Source: Pontixanthobacter aquaemixtae
Lineage (GTDB): Bacteria; Pseudomonadota; Alphaproteobacteria; Sphingomonadales; Sphingomonadaceae
Direction: 5' to 3'
Assembly: GCF_009827395.1 (NCBI RefSeq)
Contig: NZ_WTYX01000001.1
Coordinates: 1,121,722-1,185,721 of the forward strand
Length of the DNA: 64,000 bases
Numbering within the stretch: position 1 is the first letter of the stretch; each line of letters starts with the position of its first letter. Below the pieces are notes generated by a model. It was not told where the DNA came from and ran no database searches. It saw only the letters and a program-made list of their open reading frames with translations. Positions 24,992 to 35,140 of the stretch are shown here, piece after piece. Position numbers and translations under genes: made by a program.

Positions 24992-27235
24992 TCATTGCGG
25001 ATTCTCGCCAACCGATTGGATCGGATCGCGGGCAAAGCGCAGCGTCACGCGGGTTCCGCCGTTCGCGGCTGCGGCAAAGGTCATTTCGCCGCCATGTTCT
25101 TCGACAATCTTGTTGACGATCGCGAGGCCCAGGCCGGTGCCTTTGTCACGCGTGGTGACATAGGGTTCGACAATGTTGTCGCTATCTTTGGGCAGCCCGA
25201 TTCCATTGTCGGTGACGGTCACGATCACGCTGTCATCATTGGCCGAAACATCGACGGCAATCTTGCCGCGATAGTCGGGTTCTGATGCTTGTGCTTTTGC
25301 CTCGACAGCTTCGACACCGTTCTTGAGGACATTGGTCATCGCCTGCCCCACCTGATGGCGATCGCTGGCCATCATCAAGGGTGGCTCCGCATCGCAGGAG
25401 AATGCGAAATCAACTTGCGGATGGGCAACCTCTTGCAGGAACATGGCTTGCCGGACCAGATCGATTGCGTCCTCTTTTCTGAAAACAGGCTTTGGTAGGC
25501 GCGCAAAGGACGAGAATTCATCGACCATCGTGCGCAGCTCGCCAACCTGCCGGACAATTGTATCGGTCAAATCGTCAAACAGCTCGCCATCGGTTTCAAT
25601 CTGGCGGCGGTAGCGCCGTTTCAAGCGCTCGGTCGCGAGTTGGATCGGGGTAAGCGGGTTCTTGATCTCGTGCGCAATACGGCGCGCTACATCGGACCAT
25701 GCGGCTTGTCTTTGGTCGAGCAGTTGGCGGGTAATGTCCTCGAAAGTGATCACTTTGCTCAGGCCGGTTTCGGTCAGCTTGACCGCCAGCGTCAAAAGCT
25801 CGCCTTCCTTGTTGTAGCTGACAATCCCGCTTGCCAGATTGGCATCCACCAGCGCCGAAATTTGCGGCGACAGCTCTGCCAGCGGAGAACCGGCGGGATC
25901 TTCGGTCTCATCGCCCAGCAAGACGTGCTGCGCGGTACTGTTCATCAGCAGAATGCGCCCGTCATTATCGATCGAGATAATTCCGGCAGAGGTGGATTCG
26001 AGCAGCGTCTGCATGAACACCCTGCGCTGGTCGAGCTGTTCGTTCGCGCCGACAAGATCATCGGTCTGCTTCTCGATCTGCGCAGTCATCCGGTTGAAAG
26101 CGCGGTTGAGCATACCGATCTCGTCCGCGCCGGTTCTGCCTTCCAGCCTCAGCGCGAAATTGCCCGCGCCAACTTTGCGCGCCGCGGCAACCAGATCGGT
26201 CAGCGGCTCGACCTGCCGATCGGCAAATCGCAATGCGAACCAGACCGCCAGACCGACAAGCGCAAGCGAGACGAAAAACAGCGCGAGATTGAATCGCAAT
26301 TGCAGCGCCCTCGCCCGGCTTGTGAGAACATCATACGCGTCGGATACCGACTTGGCGCGTTCCCATTGACTGAATGGCAACGCTTCGGAATTGCGCGCAT
26401 TGTAAAGGTAAACCCCGCTTTCCGCATCAATCGGGGTAACCGCCTCGATCCGTTCCTGATTGGCGTTGATGGCAACCGCTTCGCCTGCATCGAGCCGGTC
26501 CAGCACGGTAGAGACGAATTCATCAGGAACATTGCCTTGTCGCAGATCCATCGTGATCGCGGTGCGCAAAGTGCCGTCGGAAACGCGCTGCAGAATGGTC
26601 GATTCATTCAGCTGGCGGCCCTGCATTTGCAGATTGTAAAAGTCGATAAAATCGGAATCGGAAATGCTCGCGACCTTAAGATATTCGCGCAGATCGTTGG
26701 CCATAGTGATGGTCTCGTTGCCCACCTCCAGCTGGTTCTGCTCGTAATATCCCTCGGCAAGCTCGTTGGCGTTCTGCATCAATCCGCGCGAATTGTCGGA
26801 GAACCAGAAATCGACGCCAGATTGGAACAAGACAGCAGCAAATGCGGCCACCAGCAAAGTCGGCACTGCGGCCACGACCGAGAAGAAAAACACCAGGCGC
26901 GTGTGCAATCGCGCCGTGCTACCGGCAGCGCGGCGGATCGCCATGCGCCTCCCGAACAGCACCAGCAAACCCATCGAGGGAATGAGCGACCCGATCAGAA
27001 GCGTCGCGATCTGGCCCGAAGGCAACAACCGCCCGTCAGGCGGCGCATTCGCAAATGCCAGATAGGTGGTTACGCCCATGGCGATCACCGCCAGCGCGCA
27101 AACAATTTCCAACACCAGAAAGAAATTCGCGCGACGCGACGTCACGACAAAACGCCGCCACCATCTCGGGCTCTTGCGAGGTATCGTCAGCGAGGCACTG
27201 TCCATCGTTGCAACGGTACAACGCCAGTGTTGCAA
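24992..27235 (-). CDS. ntrY: Sensor histidine kinase NtrY
   Basis: About 737-747 residues. N-terminal membrane helices (FFLVLEIVCALAVIAMG and two more near 70 and 110), a periplasmic sensor region, another helix (NLALFFVSLALVGLAVWF), HAMP (~335-390), PAS (~400-500), HisKA with phospho-acceptor His in ARRIAHEIKNPLTPIQ, and HATPase_c with DNGIGLP and GTGLGLAIV. Start is either an internal ATG at 27205 (MDSASLTI) or an ATG at 27235; neither has a strong ribosome site. It phosphorylates NtrX, whose gene follows after 40 bp. Confidence 0.94.
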   Translation of the reverse strand: MQHWRCTVATMDSASLTIPRKSPRWWRRFVVTSRRANFFLVLEIVCALAVIAMGVTTYLAFANAPPDGRLLPSGQIATLLIGSLIPSMGLLVLFGRRMAIRRAAGSTARLHTRLVFFFSVVAAVPTLLVAAFAAVLFQSGVDFWFSDNSRGLMQNANELAEGYYEQNQLEVGNETITMANDLREYLKVASISDSDFIDFYNLQMQGRQLNESTILQRVSDGTLRTAITMDLRQGNVPDEFVSTVLDRLDAGEAVAINANQERIEAVTPIDAESGVYLYNARNSEALPFSQWERAKSVSDAYDVLTSRARALQLRFNLALFFVSLALVGLAVWFALRFADRQVEPLTDLVAAARKVGAGNFALRLEGRTGADEIGMLNRAFNRMTAQIEKQTDDLVGANEQLDQRRVFMQTLLESTSAGIISIDNDGRILLMNSTAQHVLLGDETEDPAGSPLAELSPQISALVDANLASGIVSYNKEGELLTLAVKLTETGLSKVITFEDITRQLLDQRQAAWSDVARRIAHEIKNPLTPIQLATERLKRRYRRQIETDGELFDDLTDTIVRQVGELRTMVDEFSSFARLPKPVFRKEDAIDLVRQAMFLQEVAHPQVDFAFSCDAEPPLMMASDRHQVGQAMTNVLKNGVEAVEAKAQASEPDYRGKIAVDVSANDDSVIVTVTDNGIGLPKDSDNIVEPYVTTRDKGTGLGLAIVNKIVEEHGGEMTFAAAANGGTRVTLRFARDPIQSVGENPQ

Positions 27236-27285
27236 TTATGCAAGAACTTTTTCGACCAAGCGAGGCGCGCCAGCGCCCAGCGCCC

Positions 27286-28692
27286 TCAGTTTCCGGCAAA
27301 CATTTCCGGCTCGATGGCCAAATCGACAATGCGTTTACGCAAAGTGTTGCGATTGATCCCGAGCAATTTTGCTGCCCGCAGCTGGTTCCCCGAGGTTTGC
27401 CGCAGCGCCCACTCAAACAGCGGTTTTTCGAAAGCCGCCTGCGCCGAATGGTACACAGTACCGGCGGGCGGGTTCTCTGCTTCGAGCCATCTCTGCACGA
27501 CCGCCGTAATCCCTACTCCGGTCTGCTGGTTGCGCGCCGGCATCGCCTCGCTCAACACTTCGGAAACGCCAGCCTGATCGATCACTTCGTCGCGCGCCAG
27601 AACAATCAGCCGGTAAATTGTGTTGCGCAATTCGCGCACGTTCCCCGGCCAATCTTGCTGTTTGAGCAGCTTCAGCGCGGCGCTGTTGATCTGGCGAAGC
27701 GGCAGGCCTTCTTTGGTGGCGAGCTTCAGAAAATGCGTTGCAAGTGCTTCGATATCATCGCGGCGATCGCGCAGCGGCGGCAGCTGGATCGGCACGACGT
27801 TCAGGCGGTAAAACAAGTCCTCGCGGAACGATCCCGCCGCGATCATCGGTTTCAAATCCCGGTTGGTGGCGGCAACAATGCGCACATCGATTGCAATCTC
27901 CTGCCGTCCGCCGACACGGCGGATCCTGCCCGATTGCAAAGTGCGCAGCAGGCGCGTCTGCGCTTCAATCGGCATGTCCCCGATCTCGTCGAGAAACAGG
28001 GTCCCGCCATTGGCCTGTTCGAATTTGCCGATCGTTTGGGCGACTGCGCCGGTGAAGGCCCCTTTCTCATGGCCGAACAATTCGCTTTCGATCAATTCGG
28101 AAGGGATTGCAGCGGCGTTCACCGCGACAAACGGCCCGGTCTTGCGATGCCCCAGCTCGTGAATAGCCTCTGCGACAAGCTCTTTACCTGTGCCCGATTC
28201 ACCCAGGACCAGTACCGTCAGATCATTGTGCAGAACGCGGGTGATCATCCGATAGACGCCCTGCATCGCCTGGCTGCGCCCCACCAATGGCAAGCTGCCC
28301 GCAGCGTCGCTTGTGTCGGCGGCTTCGCCTACATTTGAGGCGACAGCTTGCGAGACAGCCCTGACCAGTTCTTCCAGATCAAACGGTTTGGGGAAATATT
28401 CGAACGCACCGGTTTCCGTCGCGCGGATAGCGGTGTCGAGCGTGTTCTGCGCCGAAAGGATAATGATCGGCATCGCGGCGTGGTTCTTTTGAACCGCTGG
28501 CAGGCTCTCAATACCGTCGCCATCGCTCAGCATGATGTCGGTCAGCATTGCGGCGAAGCTGTGTTGGCCCAGCGCCCGGTCGCGCTCTGCGATGCTGGCG
28601 CAACCGGTCACGTCGAAGCCTTCTTCCTCCAGCGCAGCGGTGACCACGGTTGCGATCGCGCTGTCATCTTCAACCAAGAGTATCCGGCTCAT
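27286..28692 (-). CDS. ntrC: Nitrogen regulation response regulator NtrC
   Basis: 468 residues. Receiver domain with VEDD and phospho-acceptor Asp52 (LTDIML), sigma54-interaction AAA+ domain with Walker A GESGTGKE, an intact GAFTGA loop at residues ~211-216 and Walker B LFLDEIGDMP, then a Fis-type DNA-binding helix-turn-helix (NQLRAAKLLGINRNTLRKR). It activates sigma54 promoters under nitrogen limitation. ATG 28692 follows ntrB by 9 bp; the two are a classical kinase-regulator pair. Confidence 0.96.
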   Translation of the reverse strand: MSRILLVEDDSAIATVVTAALEEEGFDVTGCASIAERDRALGQHSFAAMLTDIMLSDGDGIESLPAVQKNHAAMPIIILSAQNTLDTAIRATETGAFEYFPKPFDLEELVRAVSQAVASNVGEAADTSDAAGSLPLVGRSQAMQGVYRMITRVLHNDLTVLVLGESGTGKELVAEAIHELGHRKTGPFVAVNAAAIPSELIESELFGHEKGAFTGAVAQTIGKFEQANGGTLFLDEIGDMPIEAQTRLLRTLQSGRIRRVGGRQEIAIDVRIVAATNRDLKPMIAAGSFREDLFYRLNVVPIQLPPLRDRRDDIEALATHFLKLATKEGLPLRQINSAALKLLKQQDWPGNVRELRNTIYRLIVLARDEVIDQAGVSEVLSEAMPARNQQTGVGITAVVQRWLEAENPPAGTVYHSAQAAFEKPLFEWALRQTSGNQLRAAKLLGINRNTLRKRIVDLAIEPEMFAGN

Positions 28693-28701
28693 ATCTGGTT
28701 C

Positions 28702-29769
28702 CTACCTTGCTTCCTTGTCGGCAAGCGCCAAATGCAGCCGAAAACTTGTCTTGCCTGCGGCCTCATCGCGTTTGTGGCTGATGCGTCCGCCCAGATCGCG
28801 GGCCAGCTTCTTGACCAATGCCAGGCCCAACCCTTGCCCGCTCTTTTTGGAAGTCACGAAGGGTTCGAAAATCTGGTCGCCCAGTTCGGGATCAAGCCCG
28901 GGGCCGTTGTCGATGACCGAAATTTCCACCGGCAAGCGCACCGACCGGCCCAGGCGAAACACATTGGGCCCCAACCCGCTTACGAACCGTGTCCGGACGG
29001 TGACGGTCGGCTCGTCAGAATCCGCGCAAGCATCAACCGCATTGGTCAGCAAATTAATCAAGATTTGTTCAAGCGATGCAGCATTGGCCAACACATCGGG
29101 CAATGACGGATCGAATTCTTCCTGCAATTCCGCTCGCCCTTCAGCAGCAGCTTTGACGCTTGCCATCGCATTGCGGATCGAATGGTGCAGATTGACCGGC
29201 TCCAACGGCTCTGCGGTCTGGCTTCCCAGTTCCTGCATCCGGTCGATCAGCCCGGCGATCCGGGCAACTTCCTCTGCAATCATCGAGGTAAGCCCGCGAT
29301 CTTTCTCATCCAGTTTGCGCGCGATCAGCTGCCCAGCCCCGCGGATCGCGGCGAGGGGGTTCTTGATCTCATGCGCAAGAATTGCCGGGGCCTTGAGCGA
29401 AGATGAGCCGTCTCCCCGACCGTCGATCGCATCATCGCCCACATCGGAAAATGTCAGCACACGCCATCCCGGGTGCGACGGCAATGGGGAGGCGGTGAGA
29501 TTGATCTGAAGCGATCGATCATTGATCGAAACCGAAATGCCGCGCGCGACCAATTGCGCGCTATCGTCGCTCAGCTTTTGCTCGACACCGCTTTCGGCAA
29601 GATCGATCACATCGGACAATTTTGCGCCGACAAGCCGTTTAGCACTGCGGCCCAGCATGTCCTCCGCCGCGTGGTTTGCCTCTGCAATCACTCGGTCTTC
29701 ATCGATCAGCAGCAGCGCAAAGATAAATCCCGCGATCTGGGCCTTCGCATCGGGTCGTTGCTGGGCCAT
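28702..29769 (-). CDS. ntrB: Nitrogen regulation histidine kinase NtrB
   Basis: 355 residues, no membrane helices. N-terminal PAS domain (~15-115; FALLLIDEDRVIAEANHAAE), HisKA with phospho-acceptor His in ILAHEIKNPLAAIRGAG, and HATPase_c with DNGPGLDPELGDQIFEPF and GQGLGLALV. NtrB phosphorylates or dephosphorylates NtrC under control of PII protein. The gene begins 2 bp after dusB, the conserved nifR3-ntrB-ntrC arrangement. Confidence 0.95.
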   Translation of the reverse strand: MAQQRPDAKAQIAGFIFALLLIDEDRVIAEANHAAEDMLGRSAKRLVGAKLSDVIDLAESGVEQKLSDDSAQLVARGISVSINDRSLQINLTASPLPSHPGWRVLTFSDVGDDAIDGRGDGSSSLKAPAILAHEIKNPLAAIRGAGQLIARKLDEKDRGLTSMIAEEVARIAGLIDRMQELGSQTAEPLEPVNLHHSIRNAMASVKAAAEGRAELQEEFDPSLPDVLANAASLEQILINLLTNAVDACADSDEPTVTVRTRFVSGLGPNVFRLGRSVRLPVEISVIDNGPGLDPELGDQIFEPFVTSKKSGQGLGLALVKKLARDLGGRISHKRDEAAGKTSFRLHLALADKEAR

Positions 29770-29771
29770 TT

Positions 29772-30788
29772 TCAGGCAGCGCGGCGGTTCATGAACGGCG
29801 TGTAGAACCGTTCAAGCTCGCCCAGGACCTGCTCCGGATCGTCGATAAAGTTCACATGGTTCCGGAATTCCGCAGAACCGTGCATGCCTTTGGTATACCA
29901 CCCCAGATGCTTGCGCGCGACTTTGCTCCCGACATCGCGGCCGTAATGGTCCAGCATGCCTTTGTAATGTTCGACCAGAACTTCATATTGTTCGTCAAAA
30001 CTGGGACTTGGGATCGACTCTCCGGTTTGCAGCCAGTGCATCACCTGACCGAGCAGCCAAGGCTTGCCATAGGCGCCGCGCCCGATCATCACGCCGTCCG
30101 CGCCCGATTGTTCCAGCGCCGCCGCGGCATCCTCTATCCCGCAAACATCACCATTGACGATAACCGGGATCGAGACCGCGTCCTTGACCTTGCGGATAAA
30201 GGACCAATCGGCAGAGCCTTTATACATCTGGTTACGCGTGCGGCCGTGGACCGTGATCATTTTCACGCCCAGATCCTCTGCGATCCGCGCGAGCTCTGGC
30301 GCGTTGAGACTGGCATGATCCCAGCCCATCCGCATTTTAACCGTGACCGGCACCGAAACGGCTTTGACCGTTTCTTCCATCAGCTTTGTGGCAAGCGGCA
30401 CTTCGCGCATCAGCGCAGAGCCGGCCATGCCGTTGGTGACCTTGCGCACGGGGCAGCCGAAATTGATATCGATGATCGCAGCGCCGCGATCTTCGTTCAG
30501 TTTTGCGGCTTCTCCCATCGAAACCGGATCGCAGCCGACCAATTGCATCGACACCGGCTCTTCGCTCGCGTCCCAGGCGGCCTTTTGGATCGACTGGCGG
30601 GTTTCGCGAATGGCCGCTTGGCTCGCGATCATTTCGGTAACGTTGAGGCCCGAACCATAACGGCGCACCAGCTTGCGAAACGGCAAATCGGTTACCCCGG
30701 TCATCGGCGCGAGTACGACCGGACTGGGGATCGCGACATCGCCAACCATGATCGGGCCGAGTTTGGGTGGGGTGGGAAGAACAGTCAT
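29772..30788 (-). CDS. dusB: tRNA-dihydrouridine synthase DusB (NifR3)
   Basis: 338 residues, FMN-dependent TIM barrel. N-terminal [20 protein letters not shown], catalytic Cys in [20 protein letters not shown] contacts TVKMRMGWD and [10 protein letters not shown], and [13 protein letters not shown]. It reduces uridines in the D-loop of tRNAs. It is the first gene of a seven-gene minus-strand block reaching hflX, the nifR3-ntr operon known from Rhodobacter and rhizobia. Confidence 0.95.
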   Translation of the reverse strand: MTVLPTPPKLGPIMVGDVAIPSPVVLAPMTGVTDLPFRKLVRRYGSGLNVTEMIASQAAIRETRQSIQKAAWDASEEPVSMQLVGCDPVSMGEAAKLNEDRGAAIIDINFGCPVRKVTNGMAGSALMREVPLATKLMEETVKAVSVPVTVKMRMGWDHASLNAPELARIAEDLGVKMITVHGRTRNQMYKGSADWSFIRKVKDAVSIPVIVNGDVCGIEDAAAALEQSGADGVMIGRGAYGKPWLLGQVMHWLQTGESIPSPSFDEQYEVLVEHYKGMLDHYGRDVGSKVARKHLGWYTKGMHGSAEFRNHVNFIDDPEQVLGELERFYTPFMNRRAA

Positions 30789-30864
30789 TGAAAGATGTGC
30801 CTAAATTTTGGGCAGCGCATAGTGCATTGCAGCAACCGGTGCAAGCAGCTAGCGCGTGCAAACG

Positions 30865-32016
30865 ATGGCAGACGCCCCGCCCCTTCCCCCTTTCGCAGCG
30901 GTAATTGTCGCCGCGGGCAAAGGCCTCCGCGCGGGCCAGCCTGTTCCGAAACAATTCGCAATGTGGCGCGGAAAGCCGGTCATCCGCCATTCCGCTGAAG
31001 CTCTCTCGGCCGCAGGGGGCTCGCCCATCATCGTCGCAATCCCCGAAGGCGGGGAAGAGATTGCCGCCGCCGCCCTCGCCGGCGTTGATGCAGTGCAATT
31101 GGTAACCGGCGGAGAAACCCGGCAGGATTCGGTCCGCTTGGCGATTGAAACACTGGCCGAATCTGCCCCGGACTATGTCCTGATCCACGATGCTGCGCGG
31201 CCCGATCTAAGGCGCGATGTGATCGAGCGTCTGCTAAGCTCTCTGGATCAGCATCCGGGCGCAATTCCGGTTCTGCCGGTGGTTGATAGTCTGTCGGTCG
31301 ATGAAAACGGGATCATGGCCGGTTCCGCAGACCGGACGGTTTTGAGACGCGTACAAACCCCGCAGGCCTTTCGTTATGGCGACATACTGTCCGCCCACCG
31401 CGCCTGGAGCGGCGAAAGCGACGCGGGCGATGATGCGCAGGTTCTGGTCGCAGATGGCGGATCGATTGCCCATGTCGGGGGTGACGAGGCGCTGAAGAAA
31501 CTCACTTTCGCAGAGGATTTTATAGGCGGACAGCCGATGATCAGAACCGGAATGGGATATGACGTCCATCGCCTTGCTGCGGGTGAGGAGCTGTGGCTTG
31601 GCGGCGTACGAATCGAGCATGAGAAGGGGCTTTCCGGCCATAGCGACGCTGACGTTGCGCTTCATACCATTGTCGATGCCTTGCTCGGCGCGGTGGCGGC
31701 CGGCGATATTGGCGACCATTTCCCGCCCAGCGACCCGCAATGGAAAGGCGCGCGGTCCGCGCAATTTGTCGAACATGCCCGCGATCTGGTTGCCGCAGCG
31801 GGTTATGACATCGGCAATGTCGATCTGACGATAATCTGCGAAGCGCCCAAAATCGGCCCTCACCGTGAAGCGATCAGGGTGACAATCGCGGGTCTGTTGG
31901 GCGTTGACATCGGGCAAGTCAGCGTCAAAGCAACAACCACAGAAAGGCTCGGCTTTACCGGGCGCGAAGAAGGCATTGCTGCGCAAGCGATTGCCACAGT
32001 GATCAAGAGGAATTGA
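30865..32016 (+). CDS. ispDF: Bifunctional IspD/IspF enzyme of the MEP isoprenoid pathway
   Basis: 383 residues. IspD part (~1-225): CTP-binding AAGKGLRAGQPVPKQF and HDAARPDLRRDV; it makes CDP-methylerythritol from MEP and CTP. IspF part (~228-383): zinc-binding GYDVHRLAAG and SGHSDADVALH, and the C-terminal TTERLGFTGREEGIAAQA; it makes the 2,4-cyclodiphosphate. Start ATG 30865 is favoured; a GTG 9 bases upstream is possible. IspE, the step between the two, is not here. Divergent from dusB. Confidence 0.95.
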   Translation: MADAPPLPPFAAVIVAAGKGLRAGQPVPKQFAMWRGKPVIRHSAEALSAAGGSPIIVAIPEGGEEIAAAALAGVDAVQLVTGGETRQDSVRLAIETLAESAPDYVLIHDAARPDLRRDVIERLLSSLDQHPGAIPVLPVVDSLSVDENGIMAGSADRTVLRRVQTPQAFRYGDILSAHRAWSGESDAGDDAQVLVADGGSIAHVGGDEALKKLTFAEDFIGGQPMIRTGMGYDVHRLAAGEELWLGGVRIEHEKGLSGHSDADVALHTIVDALLGAVAAGDIGDHFPPSDPQWKGARSAQFVEHARDLVAAAGYDIGNVDLTIICEAPKIGPHREAIRVTIAGLLGVDIGQVSVKATTTERLGFTGREEGIAAQAIATVIKRN

Positions 32017-32022
32017 CCGGAC

Positions 32023-32565
32023 ATGAAACGCACATTCTCAAAACTTGCGGCGAGCGCTGCAGCCTTGATAGCGCTGGCTCAACCGCAATTGTTGGCGGCA
32101 CAAGATTGCGTGGATCAAGAGGCTTTGTCCGATGCCACGATCTACGCGATGCCCCTGCTTTACACCGCCTTTTCAACCAAATGCGGAAGCGAGTTGAGCG
32201 AAACCGGCTTTCTGGCGACCGAGGGCGAGGCATTTATCGCCCCCTATCAGGCCTTGCAGGATGACAAGTGGTCGGGCGCTTTCGTGCTGCTCCAGCAATT
32301 TGGCAAAGGCCGTAAAGGCAAAGGCAATGATGAAATGCTCAAGCTGTTCAGCTCTCTGCCCGAAGAAGCTATGCGTCCCTTCGTTGACGCGATAATTCAG
32401 CAGAAGGTTGCTGAGGAAATCAAAGTCAAAGATTGCGGCAAGATCGAACGCGGGGTTGAAGCCCTCGCCCCCTTGCCGCCGGAGAATATGGGATCATTGC
32501 TGTCATTCATCATGGACATGTCGGGCGTCAAGAATCCTTCGCTTTGCCCCTATGATCCCGAATGA
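32023..32565 (+). CDS. Exported protein of unknown function
   Basis: 180 residues with a signal peptide (KLAASAAALIALAQPQLLAAQ). The mature part contains four cysteines (QDCVDQ, TKCGSE, KDCGKI, SLCPYD) that could make two disulfides, and is otherwise helical. No family recognised. It starts 7 bp after ispDF and its stop overlaps pncC by 4 bases, so it is cotranscribed with both, but no pathway link is evident. Confidence 0.7.
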   Translation: MKRTFSKLAASAAALIALAQPQLLAAQDCVDQEALSDATIYAMPLLYTAFSTKCGSELSETGFLATEGEAFIAPYQALQDDKWSGAFVLLQQFGKGRKGKGNDEMLKLFSSLPEEAMRPFVDAIIQQKVAEEIKVKDCGKIERGVEALAPLPPENMGSLLSFIMDMSGVKNPSLCPYDPE

Positions 32566-33062
32566 CAGATACACTCCTTCCCGATGACATCTTCGCGCTT
32601 GCCAAGCGGGTGGTCGAAGAAAACGCCAAGGCCGGGCGGACAATCGCGGTTGCGGAAAGCTGCACCGGCGGATTGGTCGCATCTGCGCTGACCGAGATTG
32701 CCGGATCATCGTCTGTCCTTGATCGCGGCTTTGTCACCTATTCGAACGAAGCGAAGATGGAGAGCCTCGACGTCGCGAGCGATATAATCGAGACCTTCGG
32801 CGCGGTCTCCATCGCCTGCGTATGGGCGATGGCCAAGGGCGCGCTGCACAACAGCAATGCCGACGTTGCGGTCGCGATCAGCGGTGTTGCGGGGCCAGGC
32901 GGCGGAACGGATCTAAAACCGGTCGGAACAGTCGTTTTCGCGCGCGTATTGCGCGATGATGAAGGCGAACCGGAAGGCGAACTGAAAAGTTTTGGTGATT
33001 TGGGCCGCGCAGAGGTGCGGCATCAAGCCACGTTGTGTGCGCTCGAATTGCTGCTGCCGTAA
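32562..33062 (+). CDS. pncC: Nicotinamide-nucleotide amidohydrolase (CinA C-terminal family)
   Basis: 166 residues, a stand-alone CinA-C domain. Family motifs AVAESCTGGLVASALT (nucleophile Ser region), GFVTYSNEAK, and AISGVAGPGGGTDLKPVGTVVFA (given as ISGVAGPGGGTDLKPVG). It deamidates NMN to nicotinic acid mononucleotide in NAD recycling. The last ~40 bases overlap the convergent ratA gene. Confidence 0.92.
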   Translation: MTDTLLPDDIFALAKRVVEENAKAGRTIAVAESCTGGLVASALTEIAGSSSVLDRGFVTYSNEAKMESLDVASDIIETFGAVSIACVWAMAKGALHNSNADVAVAISGVAGPGGGTDLKPVGTVVFARVLRDDEGEPEGELKSFGDLGRAEVRHQATLCALELLLP

Positions 33063-33484
33063 AGATCATCTGCGCGCGCTTCAAACGCGGCCACCATTTT
33101 GCGGAAAGCCCGGTCAAAATACTGCCCGGCAAGCGCTTCGAAAACGCGGCTCTTGAAAGTGAACTCTACGCAAAAATCAACTTCGCAGCTGCCATCGGCC
33201 AGCGGGGTGAAAGTCCAATTATTGTCGAGATCGCGCAATGGCCCATCGACATAATGCACCTTGATCGAATGGGGCCGGTCTTTTGCCACGCGAGAGGTGA
33301 ATTTCTCTCGCAATGATTTGAAACCGACGACCATATCGGCGACCATTTCGCTGTCATTGTCAGACCGCACACGGGTGGCAACCACCCACGGTAAGAATTC
33401 CTTGTATCGGCCCACATCGGCGACCAGATCGAACATCTGCTCGCAGCTATAGGGAAGCACCCGTTTTTCGCGGATGCCCGGCAT
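33023..33484 (-). CDS. RatA/COQ10-type START-domain protein
   Basis: 153 residues of the SRPBCC/polyketide cyclase fold: VLPYSCEQMFDLVADVGRY, KEFLPWVVATRV and FEFTFKSRVFEALAG-like strands match the COQ10/RatA family. Members bind ubiquinone or, in E. coli RatA, were reported to block ribosome subunit joining; here a quinone-linked role is the more conservative reading. ATG shares one base with the lipA stop, so it is translated with lipA, a frequent alphaproteobacterial pair. Confidence 0.9.
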   Translation of the reverse strand: MPGIREKRVLPYSCEQMFDLVADVGRYKEFLPWVVATRVRSDNDSEMVADMVVGFKSLREKFTSRVAKDRPHSIKVHYVDGPLRDLDNNWTFTPLADGSCEVDFCVEFTFKSRVFEALAGQYFDRAFRKMVAAFEARADDLYGSSNSSAHNVA

Positions 33485-34434
33485 TATACCTTTTGCTTGG
33501 CCAGCTTCGCTTCGCGTGCGGCGCGCATTTCGGCAAAATCATCGCCCGCGTGATAACTTGATCGCGTGAGCGGAGTGGATGCCACCTGAAGGAAGCCTTT
33601 TGCCCGCGCAATTGCACCAAACGCGTCAAATGCCTTGGGCGTCACAAAGTCTTCAACCTTGGCGTGTTTCGGCGTTGGCTGGAGATATTGGCCCATGGTC
33701 ATGAAATCGATATCCGCTGTGCGCATATCGTCCATCACCTGATGCACTTCCAGGCGCTGTTCACCCAACCCCAGCATGATGCCGGATTTGGTAAAGATCA
33801 TAGGATCATGCCGCTTCACTTCTTCCAACAGGCGAAGCGATGCATAATATCGCGCACCCGGGCGGATCGTGGGATAGAGGCGCGGAACGGTTTCGAGGTT
33901 GTGATTATAAACATCGGGACCGGCTTCGCAGATTGCCTCAACCGCCGGGCGCATTTTGCCGCGGAAATCGGGCGTTAGAATCTCGATCGTGGTGTTGGGG
34001 GTTTCGCGGCGCAGTGCCTTGATAACTTTGACGAATTGCCCCGCCCCGCCATCGGGCAGATCATCGCGATCGACCGAAGTGATCACAATATGCTCCAGCC
34101 CCATTTTTGCAGCGGCCAGCGCTGTATTTTCCGGCTCCATCGGATCGACGATCCGCGGCATGCCGGTTTTGACATTGCAGAAAGCGCATGCACGGGTGCA
34201 CACATCGCCAAGGATCATCACCGTTGCGTGTTTCTTGGTCCAGCACTCACCGATATTCGGGCACGCTGCCTCCTCGCACACGGTGTTGAGATTGAGCTCG
34301 CGCATCAGTTTGCGCGTCTCGTGATAGCCTTTGCTGACGGGCGCTTTTACGCGAATCCAGTCGGGCTTGCGCTGCCGCGCGGGGCGCTCGCCCTCTGGCT
34401 TGGGAGAGGAGGAAAGATCGTTCATGTGGGCCAT
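33484..34434 (-). CDS. lipA: Lipoyl synthase
   Basis: 316 residues, radical SAM enzyme. Auxiliary cluster cysteines in [13 protein letters not shown] and the radical SAM motif CTRACAFC; the C-terminal Ser ligand of the auxiliary cluster is in PLTRSSYHA. It inserts two sulfurs into octanoyl groups on lipoyl domains, thus supplying cofactor for PdhB and PdhC encoded in the same window. ATG 34434 or the ATG 9 bases later may be the start. Confidence 0.96.
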   Translation of the reverse strand: MAHMNDLSSSPKPEGERPARQRKPDWIRVKAPVSKGYHETRKLMRELNLNTVCEEAACPNIGECWTKKHATVMILGDVCTRACAFCNVKTGMPRIVDPMEPENTALAAAKMGLEHIVITSVDRDDLPDGGAGQFVKVIKALRRETPNTTIEILTPDFRGKMRPAVEAICEAGPDVYNHNLETVPRLYPTIRPGARYYASLRLLEEVKRHDPMIFTKSGIMLGLGEQRLEVHQVMDDMRTADIDFMTMGQYLQPTPKHAKVEDFVTPKAFDAFGAIARAKGFLQVASTPLTRSSYHAGDDFAEMRAAREAKLAKQKV

Positions 34435-34483
34435 TTAGGCTCGGGACTTGCCATAGGCAATGGCTCGCGGCATCTGCATTCAT

Positions 34484-35140
34484 ATGCAGAATGACGAGAA
34501 CCCCGCTCTGGACGCCCTGATTGATGGCTATCACCGGTTTCGCGAGAATGACTGGCAGCAACAGCGCGAAAGGTGGAGCGCGCTGAAAGAAGGCCAATCG
34601 CCAAAAACCATGGTGATTGCCTGCTCTGACAGCCGCGTGGACCCGACGCAGATTTTCGATGTCGATCCCGGTGAGATTTTTGTCGTGCGTAATGTCGCCG
34701 CGATGGTGCCTCCGTTTGAAACCACGCCCGGCAAGCACGGCGTATCGGCGGCGCTCGAATTTGCTGTGCAGTTCCTTAAGGTAAGCCAGGTCGTGGTGCT
34801 GGGGCACGGTATGTGCGGCGGGTGCAAAGCGGCGTTGACGCAGGACCTTCACGGTGCTGAACCCGGCCAAGGCGGATTTGTGTCCAACTGGATCGCGCTG
34901 CTCGACGATGCCCGTGATCCGATCGCGCAGGAGCATGGCACCACCGGCCGCACTGCCGAGCGGGCGATGGAACTTGCCGCGGTCAAAGTCAGCTTGGACA
35001 ATTTGCGGACATTCCCCTGCGTGAAAGAGAAAGAGGCAGACGGATCGTTGACCCTGCGCGGCGCTTACTTCGCGATTGCTGACGGGGTTCTGCATCTGCT
35101 CGATGAAGGCAGCGGCGCATTTTCGCCGGTGATGCAATGA
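34484..35140 (+). CDS. Beta-carbonic anhydrase
   Basis: About 218 residues. Zinc ligands and catalytic dyad of beta-class enzymes: Cys and Asp-Arg in IACSDSRVDP, His and Cys in LGHGMCGGCKAAL. It interconverts CO2 and bicarbonate. ATG 34484 fits the family N-terminus; an ATG at 34460 would add 8 residues. The stop overlaps the NYN-domain gene by 4 bases. Confidence 0.94.
   Translation: MQNDENPALDALIDGYHRFRENDWQQQRERWSALKEGQSPKTMVIACSDSRVDPTQIFDVDPGEIFVVRNVAAMVPPFETTPGKHGVSAALEFAVQFLKVSQVVVLGHGMCGGCKAALTQDLHGAEPGQGGFVSNWIALLDDARDPIAQEHGTTGRTAERAMELAAVKVSLDNLRTFPCVKEKEADGSLTLRGAYFAIADGVLHLLDEGSGAFSPVMQ

Noticed and set aside
25640-27577. 645-codon plus-strand frame across ntrY
   Set aside because: Antisense to clear kinase domains; Arg/Gln/His-rich composition typical of a shadow frame in GC-rich DNA.
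27055-28338. Long plus-strand frame across ntrY/ntrC
   Set aside because: Antisense to intact NtrC domains, with no recognisable fold or ribosome site.
33023-33062. Overlap of pncC and ratA 3' ends as a sign of a frameshift
   Set aside because: Both C-termini are complete for their families; short convergent overlaps occur several times in this window.
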